Below, one piece after another: positions 45,436 through 57,654 of a stretch of DNA of 64,000 nt (positions are counted from its first letter, which is position 1; each line of letters opens with the position of its first letter). The translations under genes and the position numbers were made by a program. Where the stretch lies: NCBI GenBank assembly GCA_036873755.1, contig JAVTVY010033773.1, positions 62,001 through 126,000 on the forward strand, given 5' to 3'. A model generated the notes under the pieces. It saw only the letters and a program-made list of their open reading frames with translations. It did not search any database and was not told the origin of the DNA. The DNA comes from Hanleya hanleyi. Its lineage: Eukaryota; Mollusca; Polyplacophora; Lepidopleurida; Hanleyidae.

Positions 45436-45441
45436 TACATA
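45436..45441. repeat. Target-site duplication, right copy (TACATA)
   Basis: TACATA directly follows the ...CTATATACTACT terminus and matches 32,020-32,025. Confidence 0.85.
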
Positions 45442-46120
45442 TCTTTATTCTGTGTGTGCTTGTGTGTGATTTTATCTTGAAACTAGACACTGACATGCCT
45501 ATTTCTTTGCCTTTTAATGTTCCCTTTTCAGATACTGATTTGAGAGTTCTCTAGTTATTTCATCATAAATGTATCTTGCTGTAATGCAGAAGACGTTATC
45601 CGTAATATGAAAAATATTTACTATATGTAATATATGTTTGAAAATAGGTAATATAGAAATGCCATATCTGCCCAGAAATGTACATATCTAACAATTGAAA
45701 CAATGACGCTTTGTAGCAATAAAAGAAAAAGTTATGGACGAGGAAATTCTTTACGGACGACGACTGGCTTCCGATTGTCGGATTTTATGCTTTCACCGGG
45801 CACATCCAAATTACGCAGACGAATGGAACGATTTTTTAAAGCCCGGTGCACACGAGAGCTATCCCCCGAGCCAACGGCTTCCAGTGCTTGTTGTCTCAGG
45901 GAATAGCTCTTGTATGCGGGCAGTTTTTGATGAGATTTTCGCCTCGCGAATCCGTGAGCAATATTATATATCTCTCTTGTTTGATATTCTCACCGCTCAG
46001 CAGTTTTATTCGACCGGCCAATGGAAATGCATCTGATATTCACGTCTGCCATTTGCACTTGGGTAAATATGAATGATCGCAATATCTCGAAGCATGTGCT
46101 CCGCGGGAACTGGTATCAAT
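45442..46120. other. Non-coding stretch with one unassigned 100-codon frame
   Basis: An open frame at 45,734-46,036 (+) has protein-like composition (RRLASDCRILCFHRAHPNYA...), but I recognise no family and found no splice or promoter support. Its first 35 bases resemble the 3' tail of the reverse-transcriptase element (GGAAATTCTTTA, GACGACG). It is left uncalled. Confidence 0.3.
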
Positions 46121-46125
46121 TATGT

Positions 46126-47045
46126 TGGCATTGTGGGAAGTTGATGCTGGGTCGACATCGGGCCTTACAGACTAGTCTTTTGTGTTAAATTCCGTCATTT
46201 TCATCTGCCGACGATACAGCTCACCAATCCCCAGTGTACGAGTTGTCACAGCGATACAGCTCACCAATTACCAATATACGAGTTGTCAGAGCATTTCCTT
46301 CATAGCTCTCTAAATTCGTATCTAATACCGCTTATGCCGGTGCTAGGGGCCGTGTGGTCATGTCATCCAAGTTGCCACATGAACAGGTACAATAAAAGCG
46401 TACCTGAGATACAGCAGATATCACGAATCGTTAGATTCTTGGTATGTGCTTTAGAAAAAGTTAACCAAAAGACTATACTGTGAAGTCATGTGGCTCTGTC
46501 AGTATGTCGGCACCTCTTCCCACTTCCCTTATATGTGTTGTAATTTTTACCTGTATATGGCGAAATTCTACTGGTGGACGTTTCGTCCCCGATGCCCGCC
46601 CCCTGTACAGACCTTTTGCTCTTTGATATATGCTGGCATTGTGGGAAGTTGATGCTGGGTCGACATCGGGCCTTACAGACTAGTCTTTTGTGTTAAATGC
46701 CATCGTTGTCATCTGACGACTATACAGCTCACCAACCCTCAGTGTACGAGTTGTCACAGCGACACAGCTCACCAATTACCAATATACGAGTTGTCAGAGC
46801 ATTCCCATCATAGCTCTCTAGATTTGTATCTAATACCGCTTATGCCGGTGCTAGAAGCCGTGTGGTCATGGCATCCAAGTTGCCACATGAACAGGTACAA
46901 TAAAAGCGTACCTGAGATACAACACATATTACGAATCATTAGATCCTTGGTATGTGCTTTAGAATAGGTTAACCAGAACTGTGAGGTCATGTGGCTCTGT
47001 CAGCCTGTCGGCACCTCTTCCCACTTCCCTTATATGTGTTGTAAG
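46126..47045. repeat. 508-bp tandem duplication
   Basis: TGGCATTGTGGGAAGTTGAT begins at 46,126 and 46,634. Both copies run through CTCACCAATTACCAATATAC and CTTCCCACTTCCCTTATATG. The copies differ by scattered substitutions. A related single module lies at 30,690-30,780. Confidence 0.85.
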
Positions 47046-47474
47046 TTTGCTCATCGTGTGCACTAAAACCACATGAGAGCTATCTCCTGAGACAACAGAC
47101 ACTTGAAGCCTTTAGTCGAGAGTTTGTCTCTTGTCTGCACCGGACTAAAGTACCGACATCCATTTATGTAGCCTAACGTGTCAATTTCAAAGGAAGATAA
47201 CCCCTTCCTACATCAACATTTTATCCCTGTCTATTACTGTCTTATTCTTATCTCCTTTTCTCATAAGCCAGACGAGAAATTGTATTTTGTTCACTTCCAA
47301 TTCCTGCTGTTCCATGCAGCACATATGCTACGCTGGCTACAACAAGGCTACGTGCCTATTCGATTCGCAACGACCCATATGGTGGATGGAAAATATATAT
47401 TCATTAAGTTGCCGTTAACTGGTTTACTCAACGCTACCTCGCAAACATACCGACCCAATGAAGATTAGTGACAT

Positions 47475-47965
47475 CCTTCAATCTAGGTAAACCAAGATGG
47501 TAAATCTGGGGAATACCATCTAGACGTAACGCTATGAAAACTTCGTGCAAAAGGTTCGACGGTATTCCACGAGATCCCATAATAAGCCAATCACAATCAT
47601 TTCAACCTTTTCTTTCTGAAAATGATTGACGTTTACTTCAAGGAGATTAACATCTTCGCCCGGCACAGTCTTTTGATATTTTCTACCCCTAACAAAGCCA
47701 GACTTTTCGGCGGGAGTAAACTCTTTGATATCCACGGACCCTGTCTGGAAATGATGCCATATTTGGAAACTGTTTCAGGATAATGTTTGTATATTAGACC
47801 ACGAGCTACCGTGTGTAATTACTGTGGGCGTGATTTTGAAATAGTTACAACCAGCTATCCATCTGATTGGCTAACAATAGTAGTTTCAACTTGCACGGGA
47901 TTTATATAGGGCTGAATTCAGATATAATATTCCGTGATTACTCAGTTTACTGAGATTGTGACATC
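47475..47965. repeat. Dispersed element B, copy 1
   Basis: This ~490-bp segment recurs inverted at about 57,655-58,135. It holds an open frame conserved between copies (see next entry) and a string TCAGATATAATATTC at one end. The element type is unknown. Confidence 0.75.
47532..47777 (-). CDS. Unassigned conserved coding fragment of element B, copy 1
   Basis: About 80 codons are open (SFQIWHHFQTGSVDIKEF... ending TKFS). The copy at 57,832 keeps the same frame with no indel. By eye its changes are largely conservative (Val/Ile, Asp/Asn, Glu/Asp), with a few radical ones. An upstream TGA in both copies implies an exon or a truncated fragment. I do not recognise the family. Confidence 0.35.
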
Positions 47966-48183
47966 CTTCAGCTGTTGGCTGTAAGCATTCAAAAATAGAT
48001 CTTGTATGTTCCTATACTGCTTGAATCCAAGATGATCAAATCTGTCCTGAATTGCATTAATAATTCGATATAGGACATCAAAGTATTGACAGTGAATGTT
48101 GCGCCGTGTCTGCGCGAAGTGCGCAATTGCATCGTCCAGTTCGTCTGAGCATATCGCGGTTACGCGAGAATTTGCTCCATCAA

Positions 48184-49998
48184 GTTTTTAGCCCACCATC
48201 ACCAGATCGCTTTTCGTCCGTGGTCCGTCGTCAGTCAGTCGTCCGTCAGTCGTCCGTCCGTAAACAATTCTTGTTATCGCGATTTCTCAGGAACTACTGT
48301 GTGGATCTTTCTGAAATTTGGTACACAGGTTCCCCTTGGGGTCTAGTTGTGCAAGATACCTTTTCTGGTTCGATACGAAAATCCAATATGGCCACCAGGC
48401 AGCCATCTTGGATTTCCCCATGAAACCTTGTAATCGCGATTTCTCGGGAACTACTGCGTGGATCTTTCTCAAATTTGGTACACAGGTTTCCCTTGGGGTA
48501 TAGTTGTGCAAGATACCTTTTCTGGTCCGATTCGAAAATCCAATATGGCCATCAGGCGGCCATCTTGGATTTCTCCATGAAACCTTGTTATCGCGATTTC
48601 TCAGGAACTACTGCATGGATCTTTCTCAAATTTGGTACACAGATTCCCCTTGGGGTCTAGTTGTGCAAGATACCTTTTCTGGTCCGATTTGAAAATCCAA
48701 TATGGCAACAAGGCAGCCATCTTTGATTTCCCCATGAAACTTTGTTATTGTCATTCCTCAGGAAATATTTCATGGATCTTTCTCAAATTTGGTACACAGC
48801 TTCCCCCTAGGGTCTAGTTGTGCAAGATATCTTTTTCGGTCCGAATCAAAAATCCAATATGGCCACCAGGCGGCCATCTTAGATTTCCCCATGAAACCTT
48901 GTTATTGCTATTTCTCGGGAACTACTGCATGGGTCTTTCTCAGATTCGGTACACAGGTTCCCCTTGGGGTTTAATTGTGCAAGATATCTTTTCTGGTCTG
49001 ATTCGAAAATCCAATATGGCCACCAAGCAGCCATCTTGGATTTCCCCATGAAACCTTGTTATCGCAATTGCTCAGGAACTACTGCATGAATCATTCTCAA
49101 GTTTGGTACACAGGTTTCCCTTGAGGTCTAGTTGTGCAAGATACCTTTCGGGTCCGATTCGAAAATCCAATATGGCAACAAGGCGGCCATCTTGGATTTC
49201 CTCGTGAAACCTTGTTATCGCTATTTATCAGGAACTACCGCATGGATCTTTCTCCAATTTGGTACACAGGTTCCCCTTGGGGTCTAGTTGTGCAAGATAC
49301 ATTTTCTGGTCCGATTCGAAAATCCAATATGGCCACAAGGCAGCCATCTTGGATTTCCCCATGAAACTTTGTTATTGTCATTTCTCAGGAAGTATTGCAT
49401 GGATCTTTCTCAAATTTGGTACACAGGTTAAGGTCTAGTTGTGCAAGATACCTTTTTCGGTCCGAATCGAAAATCCAATATGCCCACCAGGCGGCCATCT
49501 TAGATTTTCCCATGAAGCTTTGTTAATGCGATTTCTCAGGAACTACTGCACGGATCTTTGTCAAATTTGGTACACAGCTTCCCCTTAGGGTCTAGTTGTG
49601 CAAAATACCCTTTTCGGTCCGATTCGAAAATCCAATATGGCCACCAGGCGCCCATGTTGGATTTCCCCTTGAAACATAGTTCTCGTGAATTCTCACAAGG
49701 CAGCCATCTTGGATTTCCCCATGAAACTTTATTGTCATTTCTCAGGAAGTATTGCATGGATTTTTCTCAAATTTGGTACACAGATTCCCCTTAGGGTCTA
49801 GTTGTGCAAGATACCTTTTTCTTTCCGATTCGAAAATCCAATATGGCCACAAGGCGGCCATCTTTGATCCCCCCATGCAACTTTGTTGTCGTGATTTCTC
49901 AGGAAGTACTGCATGGATCTTTCTCAAATTTGGTACATAGGTTCCCCTTGGGGTCTAGTTGTGCAAAATATCCTTTTTGGTCCGATTCGAAAATCCAA
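48184..49998. repeat. 157-bp tandem array B with the same kind of head
   Basis: The head TTTTTAGCCCACCATCACC and CGTCCGTCAGTCGTCCGTC is followed by about eleven 157-bp units (AATCCAATATGGC near 48,379, 48,536, 48,693, 48,850, 49,007, 49,164, 49,321 and on). It matches array A at 13,237. Frames inside are repeat artefacts. Confidence 0.9.
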
Positions 49999-51340
49999 GT
50001 TACGTTTCAAATTAATACGGTATTCCCCAGTTGTGACGTTGCATCACACGGTGGGACATATTCTATATAGAGAATATCCATACCTTCACCTTCCATATCA
50101 AGTGGTTCAAATAATTCGGAATTAAAATGTATTTCTTCAAATTTTAAATCAGTTTCTTTAGTCCAGTGAACTGACCCACTGTTTCGTCTGCCGACGGGTC
50201 GGCTACATGAAGGGACGTCACTCTTGTGACACAACGTAACAAGTCGACAATTGTAGACTACTGCGTGTTTCGATCCAAGGGAGATAATCAGGATTCAGAC
50301 ACTTTCGAAGTTCAACATTACTGCGCGGGTCCCTTCAGTATTAAGTATTGTATCATCTTACTATTTTCGAGCATGGTATCTTAAAAGAGATATCTCAAAC
50401 TAGCCCAGTAAACGGAACAGAATTCGTTCCTAATTATAAAATCTTAAGTATGTTTCATAGCTCATGCCAAAGAGTCGGAGAGATTTGTCTTCGCTTCCGG
50501 TACCCAATGATGACACTTGCCAAAAAAATACTACAAAAAAAAAGACGAAGGATCCTCCGGACATTCACTTTCAGACTAACTTTTCTCTTGTGCTATAACA
50601 ACCGGCGTAAGTACAGTTTCTAGAAATCTTGAAACTCATTAAACTTAGAAAGATGATATCTTGTTGTTTTCCAGTGTCCCTTTTTCGATCTTTTTCGCTC
50701 AGATTCGAAATTCTGTAAACAAAATTACAAATCAATCGTTTGTTCTTAGTAACAATGGACAAAAAGACCCTCTTGTCATTAGCTTACAATTATCGGGCAA
50801 TGGTGGGCGCTAAGATCCTTCAGGATCTCTCGTTGTGAGTTGGCATGTGACACAACTTTCTGATAAAACTAAAACTAGTCGAAAGTTTTAACGGTCAGTG
50901 CCGCGTGCCTGGACTGTTTTGCTGAGATTGTCACCAAGTTTCAGAACGAGATAGAACAGTGATATTCTAAAGAATAAAATTTCCGCAATTGGTACTGAAC
51001 ACAAACATTCCCAGATTTGACGTCAGCCTCTTTGAGGTACTGCAGTGCTTCATCTCACAAGTTGTTCAGAACCATATAATTACTCAAAATACCCGAGAGA
51101 TAGTTTGAACGAACGGTCCATTGTGTTGGACGAAGAGCCCGGAGTATTGCTGGCGAAGCCTTTATGATGGAGATTTTGGATTATGAATCACACCAATAAA
51201 ATAATTAAAATGTTGTGAAATTAAATAATATAAGGGCGATGTGTTCTAGTATTGAGAAATGATGTGAATTATAGACATTCTTAGGAGGACTTGTATCGGT
51301 ATATCGGTGTTATCTGATCGCCTATATATTAATGTCAGAA
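49999..51340. other. Non-coding stretch, nothing recognised
   Basis: The longest minus-strand frame (50,007-50,234) has plausible composition but no recognised motif or supporting signal. Confidence 0.35.
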
Positions 51341-51344
51341 GCCA

Positions 51345-52425
51345 TAAATCATTCTTTAGCTCTACTACATACATGTACAAGGGATATCATTCATGGGATG
51401 TTTCTTTGTTTATAGAGTTGCATGAATTCCTCATTAATAATATGTAGGTACTTAATTTCTCATTAATAATATGTAGGTACATATAGGTATTTCAATGGGT
51501 AATAATTTGTGCACCCTTTTTGGTTGACCTATTTCTGTTCTCTTCTGAATACGACTATATGCAGACGCTTTAAAAACAGATAATTGTTGTGGATAATCTC
51601 TATATAAATGACCAAGTGAAAGATATATATCCACCTTCACTGGATTTGAAGGAAACTACAGATAACCCTAGCAGCACATCTTATTTATACCTATATCTGT
51701 ATAAAGATGAAGCGGGCCGTCTCTCTCGTCGACTTTACGACAAAAGAGATGATTACAATTTCGACATCGTAAACTATCCCTATCTGGTGAGCAATATATC
51801 AGAGGGATCTGCATAGAGCCTATACATATCTCGCCTATTAAATTTGCTATAACCTGTATTAAATATGACGGTTATAATCAACGACACAAAACATTATTGC
51901 TGAAACTTATAAAACAGGGCTATATCATCAAGCGCCTCCACTCGAAGTTTCTCAAATTTGGCGATACATATCGCATGCTGATAGCAAAATTCGAGCGTAG
52001 CGTGCAAGATCTATGGCAGTACGTTTCGTAACTTGTGTGTAATAACTGAGACACGTGGCCGTATGAATCGGTGTATTTCAAGATCATCATAGTGTACATA
52101 TGAACAGACACCATCAAAGCGTGACTGAGATACATCCTTCTTTAGATGACGACTTTACAACGAAAAGCATATGGATTAAGAATACTGATCAGCGATACGG
52201 ATTTGATATTTTTGGAACATGATAATGTCTTGCTGGCAACATTGAAAACTGTTGACCGCTTCTTTATAGCAGGAAACTAGAGTTTTATGTATACTATGAT
52301 TTATTCTTTTAATTTGGTGCTTGTGCTATTGTATGATTTAGATATTTGGATTATGGACGTGGAAATTCTTTAATAGACGACGGCTGAATATTGAATGACG
52401 GACTAGACGCTTGTAGTTCTCTAAC
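51345..52425 (+). pseudogene. Second copy of the MGTNCA/YIDD reverse-transcriptase element, degraded
   Basis: The sequence is similar to the minus strand of 34,157-35,274. It keeps IYPPSLDLKETTDN, SYLYLYLYKDEAG and RLYDKRDDYN, then, after frame breaks, KFLKFGDTYRMLIAKFERS and the shared 3' sequence GATACGGATTTGATATTTTT. The region with the catalytic YIDD box is missing or scrambled between 51,500 and 51,590. It is older and more damaged than the copy in the large element. Confidence 0.75.
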
Positions 52426-55215
52426 AGAGAACCTGTTATAGGTTTATCAGCATCACAGCCTGCTGATATTCAGGCACGTTTGAAATAATCATAGGATTTG
52501 TGAAATTAATGTTGTATTTAAAAACGAACTAGTACCAGAAATATGAGACATGAAAATAGACGAATTGTGAACTTGTTGATTCAAAGTGCATTGCTTCGAA
52601 AACGTTATCTTGACGAAGTGTAGTAAATAAGATATGTCTTAAACAAATAGCCAGTATATAGTAAATTGCTGTTCATGTTTCGGTATAATCTTTAGACAAT
52701 ACTATGTTTCATGTCTCTTCCATAGGTGGTCATTGTTATCAATGTTTTTTTGCAAAGATACAGAAAGTACTTGCAAGGGACTCTTCCATCTTGGACAGAC
52801 TTTCATCAAGTTCTAGTCCACTACAAACTGAGTAACTTGTAGTTTGTCTAGAGAGGAAGGAGATTATGCGTGAATATTAAACAAGCAAACATAATTATTA
52901 ATAAGCAAAAACGAAATTCATATATATAAAAATCGTCAATAAAAAATGTTTAGGTTTGGATGCAAATAAAGGAGTTATTTGATGTCGATATGACGCAAAC
53001 GCATATGATATTGAACAGCATACGACTTATTGGAAATTTTACATGAACTGGCAATTGTGTCAACGAATTTCTACCTTCACAGATTCAAGTGTAGACAGAT
53101 TGATACTTGTTTTTTCCTTTTAGGGGCAAGAAAGTCGCAGAGGTGAGCGGCTTTACAGGACGTTTTGTATTGAAATAATTATAGGATTGTGAAATGAATG
53201 TTGTATTCTGAACTTATCTAATATTAGGAACAGAGACACGAAAATTGCTCAAATGTGAATTTGTGAAATTAAAAATTGTTATACTTTGCAGTCAAGAATA
53301 TTGATTCATGGCTAATATGCATGGGGTTAGAAAATGTCTGAATCTTTCAAAAATTGTCATATATGGTACCAAAGACGTAACAGAGTTAGTCATCGATAGA
53401 GATTAATCGGAGTTAAGAGCATTGTATTGGAGAACATGTCAGAGTAAATGATTTTGGTGAGAGGTTTTGGTAAATTCTTCTTTTTTGGCAAGTCATACAG
53501 GGGTTTAAATGGAACTGGCGTCTTGAAACACAAGCTGCAATGAATATTAATCGAGAGAAAATTTTAATGTCTGATAATTGGACTTCGTTGATCCTGCACA
53601 ATCCAATTTAGATTTTGCAGGCTATGACAAATAGAGCAATTAAATTTGGAAGATTTTCCTCAAATACGAACTCGGATTTTGAGACAAAAATCAGTACATT
53701 CCTGACGTTATGAAAACTCGTTCTAGATTCAAGAAATTGCTTATTCTTGTATGTGTTTGAAGTTCAGTTAAGTTCTAGACAGTAGTTAAAATATGCGACT
53801 TAGTGAAATACCTATGAGACTATAAGAACAAGCTGCGGCCAACTCAGATGAGTTATTTCTTTGAGCTGAACTGCCATCACAGCTCCCGAGCTACGTATCT
53901 AATTTCGCTTAAGCCAATAATTTTAGACACACGGGGTATATATGGAGCAACTGTAGGTTAGTTTTGTCCATTAATTCTAATATTCTACACGTTGATCAGC
54001 AAGGATAGAATATTATTTTACAAGATAGTGATAGATGAATAAAGACAGTAATGGATACAGTGCCATATATATTGTATATGCGGACAGAGGACATCCAATA
54101 CCACTTAGATCAAAGTATCAGCAACAATGTTCTCTACTTCATAAGCACCAAAAGGGATCACAAAATCCTCTCCCACTAACCAAAAACTAATACGACCTGC
54201 TCGTGATTTGAGACATCTGCCAATTCATCCACCGTGACTCATATGAACGGTGGGTTATGGTTAGATATGATGATGTTATGAATATTTGTCTCGAAAGGAC
54301 ACAAAGTATTTCTATTTGAATGTCATGAGAAACATATATTTGTGATGTTTTCTGCAACCAGAATAGGACAGAAGGATCGTCACATCCACGCAAAACGAGA
54401 AGCAAGCGTTTTCTTCCCAAAATCTCTGAATGGAAAAGCAGATTCGGCAGGTTCGAGAACCCTACCGAATGAATGGGGAGATTTGTTTGTACGGTGTTCC
54501 ATACTTGCAGATTTTCCATCGAATTGTGCCATTTTAGAAGCATGAAATATTTGGCCCAAAATATGATGAAGGCAACATAAACATTTTTGGATAAGGAGGA
54601 ACATAGAACTGCCCCATGGGAAGCTATGGCGGCCATTTTCCAAAAGGACCACCAGATGTTTATGCTGGGCCAGTTAGGCGCAGCTAGCTTTGCATTATTT
54701 ATCAACACTACTTCGTTACATTTGTTGTTTTTGAAAACAGTATAGTAATATAATACCACAGTAGGACAAGACAGTAATATTTAATTATTTAAAGAATGAA
54801 AATAATAATAAATAGTGAACCAGATTATGTGAATTTTTCGAAAGATTTTGAACCAAAGCTCACACGAAATTAGACACGGCTCAAAGGGTCTAACGGCGTT
54901 GGGAGAGCAATGAGATATGTAGGCCGTAACAATCACTTTCCAAGGGAGTTCAAGGCAAGGCTTTTTATGGCCGTTTCTTTATGTTGCTCTGAATATTAAC
55001 GTGATAGTAATTAAGGTTACCTCCCCAGCAAATGCGAACAGATTTATCTTGGTTGTTCAGCTGACCTCGTCTTATCGAGATGGGCTACTCAGGTGAATTA
55101 TTGTTCATTTTTTATATTTTATTTCTTTTCTTGCAATTTTCGGTATGATAGAACTTACTTAAGGAGGCCGTTGTGGTAATACATGCCCCTATTCGAGAAG
55201 TGGAAATCCAGAAAA
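52426..55215. other. Long non-coding stretch
   Basis: No gene is recognised. Two diverged copies of a ~150-bp module (TTGAAATAATCATAGGATTT at 52,479; TTGAAATAATTATAGGATTG at 53,170) are about 690 bp apart. The long minus-strand frame at 54,187-54,759 has no recognisable motif and is not called. Confidence 0.35.
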
Positions 55216-55216
55216 T

Positions 55217-55306
55217 TCAGTCGTCGTCCATTAAAGAATATCCGCGTCCATAATCCAAACACCCTTTCCATATTCCATATAACAGCATTAGCACCAAATT
55301 CAACAA
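55217..55306 (-). repeat. 3'-end fragment of the reverse-transcriptase element
   Basis: GTCGTCCATTAAAGAATATC and CATATTCCATATAACAGCAT match 34,190-34,270. Only about 90 bp of the 3' sequence remains. Confidence 0.65.
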
Positions 55307-55378
55307 GCAGCCAGAGGATGCTAAGTCCCCCGCCGAAATGGCAGCAATATTTTTTAGCATTGTTGGTCTCCGGGGGAT

Positions 55379-55895
55379 TAGCTAAATAATAAATAGCCCT
55401 CACGAGTATGAGGGCTATAGGTCGGCCCCAGTCACCTCCAGCGAGGGTTTTAGATAATTTTATTACGAATCACCCACCTCTGAAACTGCCGTACATCTAA
55501 TCTCTATCCCCTCCTGCGCACTATTTTAAAATCTTGCGCACTATTGTGAAATAGTGACGCATATATCGCCGTCTGAATTTTCCAGTCGAAAACTTCAACT
55601 CTCTACGCGCCATATTGGTGACTTCACTGTATATGTTTGCTGGGCCGTTTGCAATTGAACATGGCGCGTATAAAGTGGAAGTTGTCGACTGGAAAATTCA
55701 GACGGCGATATATTCGTTACTATTTCACAATAGTGCGCAAGATTTTAAAATAGTGCGCAGGAGGGGATAGAGATTAGATATACGGCAGTTTCAGAGGTGG
55801 GTGATTCGTAATAAAATTATCTAAAACCCTCGCTGGAGGTGACTGGGGCCGACCTATAGCCCTCATACTGGTGAGGGTTATATATTATTTAGCTA
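55379..55895. mobile_element. Foldback MITE with ~235-bp inverted arms
   Basis: The left end TAGCTAAATAATAAATAGCC and the right end ...ATTATTTAGCTA are inverted copies. Complementarity continues through GAGGGTTTTAGATAATTTTA, GCGCACTATTTTAAAATC and GACTGGAAAATTCAGACGGC to a ~50-bp centre. There is no coding capacity. The flanking duplication is short and ambiguous (TTA/TAG). Confidence 0.8.
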
Positions 55896-56029
55896 GGGGG
55901 ATATACATGAGGGAGGCAACTGCTACTTCATAGGCGTTGGATGCCGAAGGGTCTTTCTGCCTTCCCAAGTTTTAAAATCAACTCAGAACGGTTGACTGAA
56001 CGTTTTTTTATTTTGCTTCTGTAATATAG

Positions 56030-56870
56030 TTTCCATGCAGTGAAGCATGGAAATTATGTAACCGAGAAGCGACCCCAAGTGACATCTCAAGGCATATTAT
56101 CTGCAAACCAAATTTGACGAGAAGCTGAATGCATACCCAATCTATTGTCTGGAAACCAAATTTTAAATTTGCCGTCAGATGTCGCCACCTGTAGGTTCAA
56201 GTGGGCGAAACACAATTTCAAGGATCATCTCATGACATGGTCTATCAGCATACGAACTTTGGGAAGAATCTGAAAAGGGGTTATTGCCCGGAAACCAAAT
56301 TTAGATTTGTATGCACAAGTGGGCGAAACGCAATCCCAAGCGACATGATATGTCATGATATATTCATACCAGATTTAAGAAGAATCTGACGAGCGGTTCT
56401 CAAGTTATTACCCGGAAACAAATTTGGGATTTTACCACCATGTGGCGCCACCTGTAAGGGCAAGTGAGTGCAAGGCAATCCCATGCAATATCTCCTGGCA
56501 TGGTACATGCATGCTAAATTTGAGAAGAATCATTAGGAAAAACATCATTAACATGGCCCCATAAGATGCATTGAGGGTAGGTACACACATACCAAATTTA
56601 AAAGAATCCATTAAGGTCCAACAGTTACTGTCCGGAAATGCAATTTTACCTTGTCCCTCAGGTAGCGCCACGTGTAGGAAGATAGGCATAAAAAATAATC
56701 CCAACCGAGATCTTGAGGCAAGATCCCTTGACATTGGAAATAGAAAATGTTAACTTGGCCTACAGGTGGCGCCACCTATGAGCAGATCGACAAGAAAAAC
56801 AATACCAAGTGAAACCTTCAGGTAAGGTACATGTATACCAAACTTGGTAAGAATTCATTCAAGTATTAAC
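56030..56870. repeat. Degenerate tandem repeat with GGCGCCACCT boxes
   Basis: About six diverged units of 120-150 bp carry AAGTGGGCGAAACACAAT, CCAAATTTGAGAAGAATC, CCGGAAACCAAATTT and GTGGCGCCACCTGTAG. The array is old and non-coding. Confidence 0.7.
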
Positions 56871-57560
56871 ATGAAATGCAGGCAAGCACCTAAAAGGTGC
56901 GTGGACCCGTCAGCCTGTTTTTTTTTGTCAAGTAGGATTAGGGCTGCATCTAGAGCCAATTTAGGGAAAACGTATGGGCGCCCAAAACTCAAATGAAACA
57001 AAAAACGAAACTGTTGTTGTTGTTCAATTTGAAAGGATTCCTGAGGGAAATACTCCCAGAAAAAGCTCCTGGAAGCCTCAATATCGATCCCATTGCATAG
57101 TTGGGTATTGAATTTCATATTAATAAACCTCTGTTTTGTGATTGATCACAGGCTCTTTGTGCCTAAATTCACTAAAAAAATTGAACCCTCAATAATGAAT
57201 CACGAAAAGGAACTGGGAGTTTGGGATCGAAACCAGCAAAAAGCTCCAGGTATGCAAACTGGTTCAAAATTGCACAGAGTCAGGCTAAAATGGGCTCTCC
57301 TAATCAGTCGTTTTAAATTATTTTCAAGGTACAGTCACATGTTTGGTGACAAAACTTGAGCATTATGTTGTACCAGTTGAATGTGTGGACACAAATATGG
57401 TTCATGCAAAAGTTTTAGGATAAATCATATGATGTAGAATACAGTGATTTAACAGCAAAATTGAAGAAAAATGTTGTCCTTCATTTAAGGCGACACGAAA
57501 TTCAAACTTACAAGAGTTCGATACTGCAGGGATTCCCCTGCCAGTTATTTCATATTATAC
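56865..57560. repeat. Segmental duplication, copy 1 (uninterrupted)
   Basis: The segment from AAATGCAGGCAAGCACCTAA to GATTCCCCTGCCAGTTATTT matches 58,260-59,180. This copy lacks the two insertions seen in copy 2 and so acts as an empty-site reference. Confidence 0.85.
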
Positions 57561-57654
57561 TTCTGAAATAAAACATGGTTTGTGCAAAAGCTTTCGGATA
57601 AATCGATGTAGCAAGATGCAAACCTAACAGGGGTCCGATGCAATCTCAGTAAAC

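Noticed and set aside
45734..46036. 100-codon plus-strand frame with protein-like composition
   Set aside because: No family recognised and no supporting signal; its start overlaps a possible fragment of the reverse-transcriptase element's 3' tail.
50007..50234. 75-codon minus-strand frame next to the 157-bp array
   Set aside because: Plausible residues but no motif or paralogue; could be chance.
54187..54759. 190-codon minus-strand frame
   Set aside because: No recognisable motif, promoter, splice signal or second copy to test conservation.
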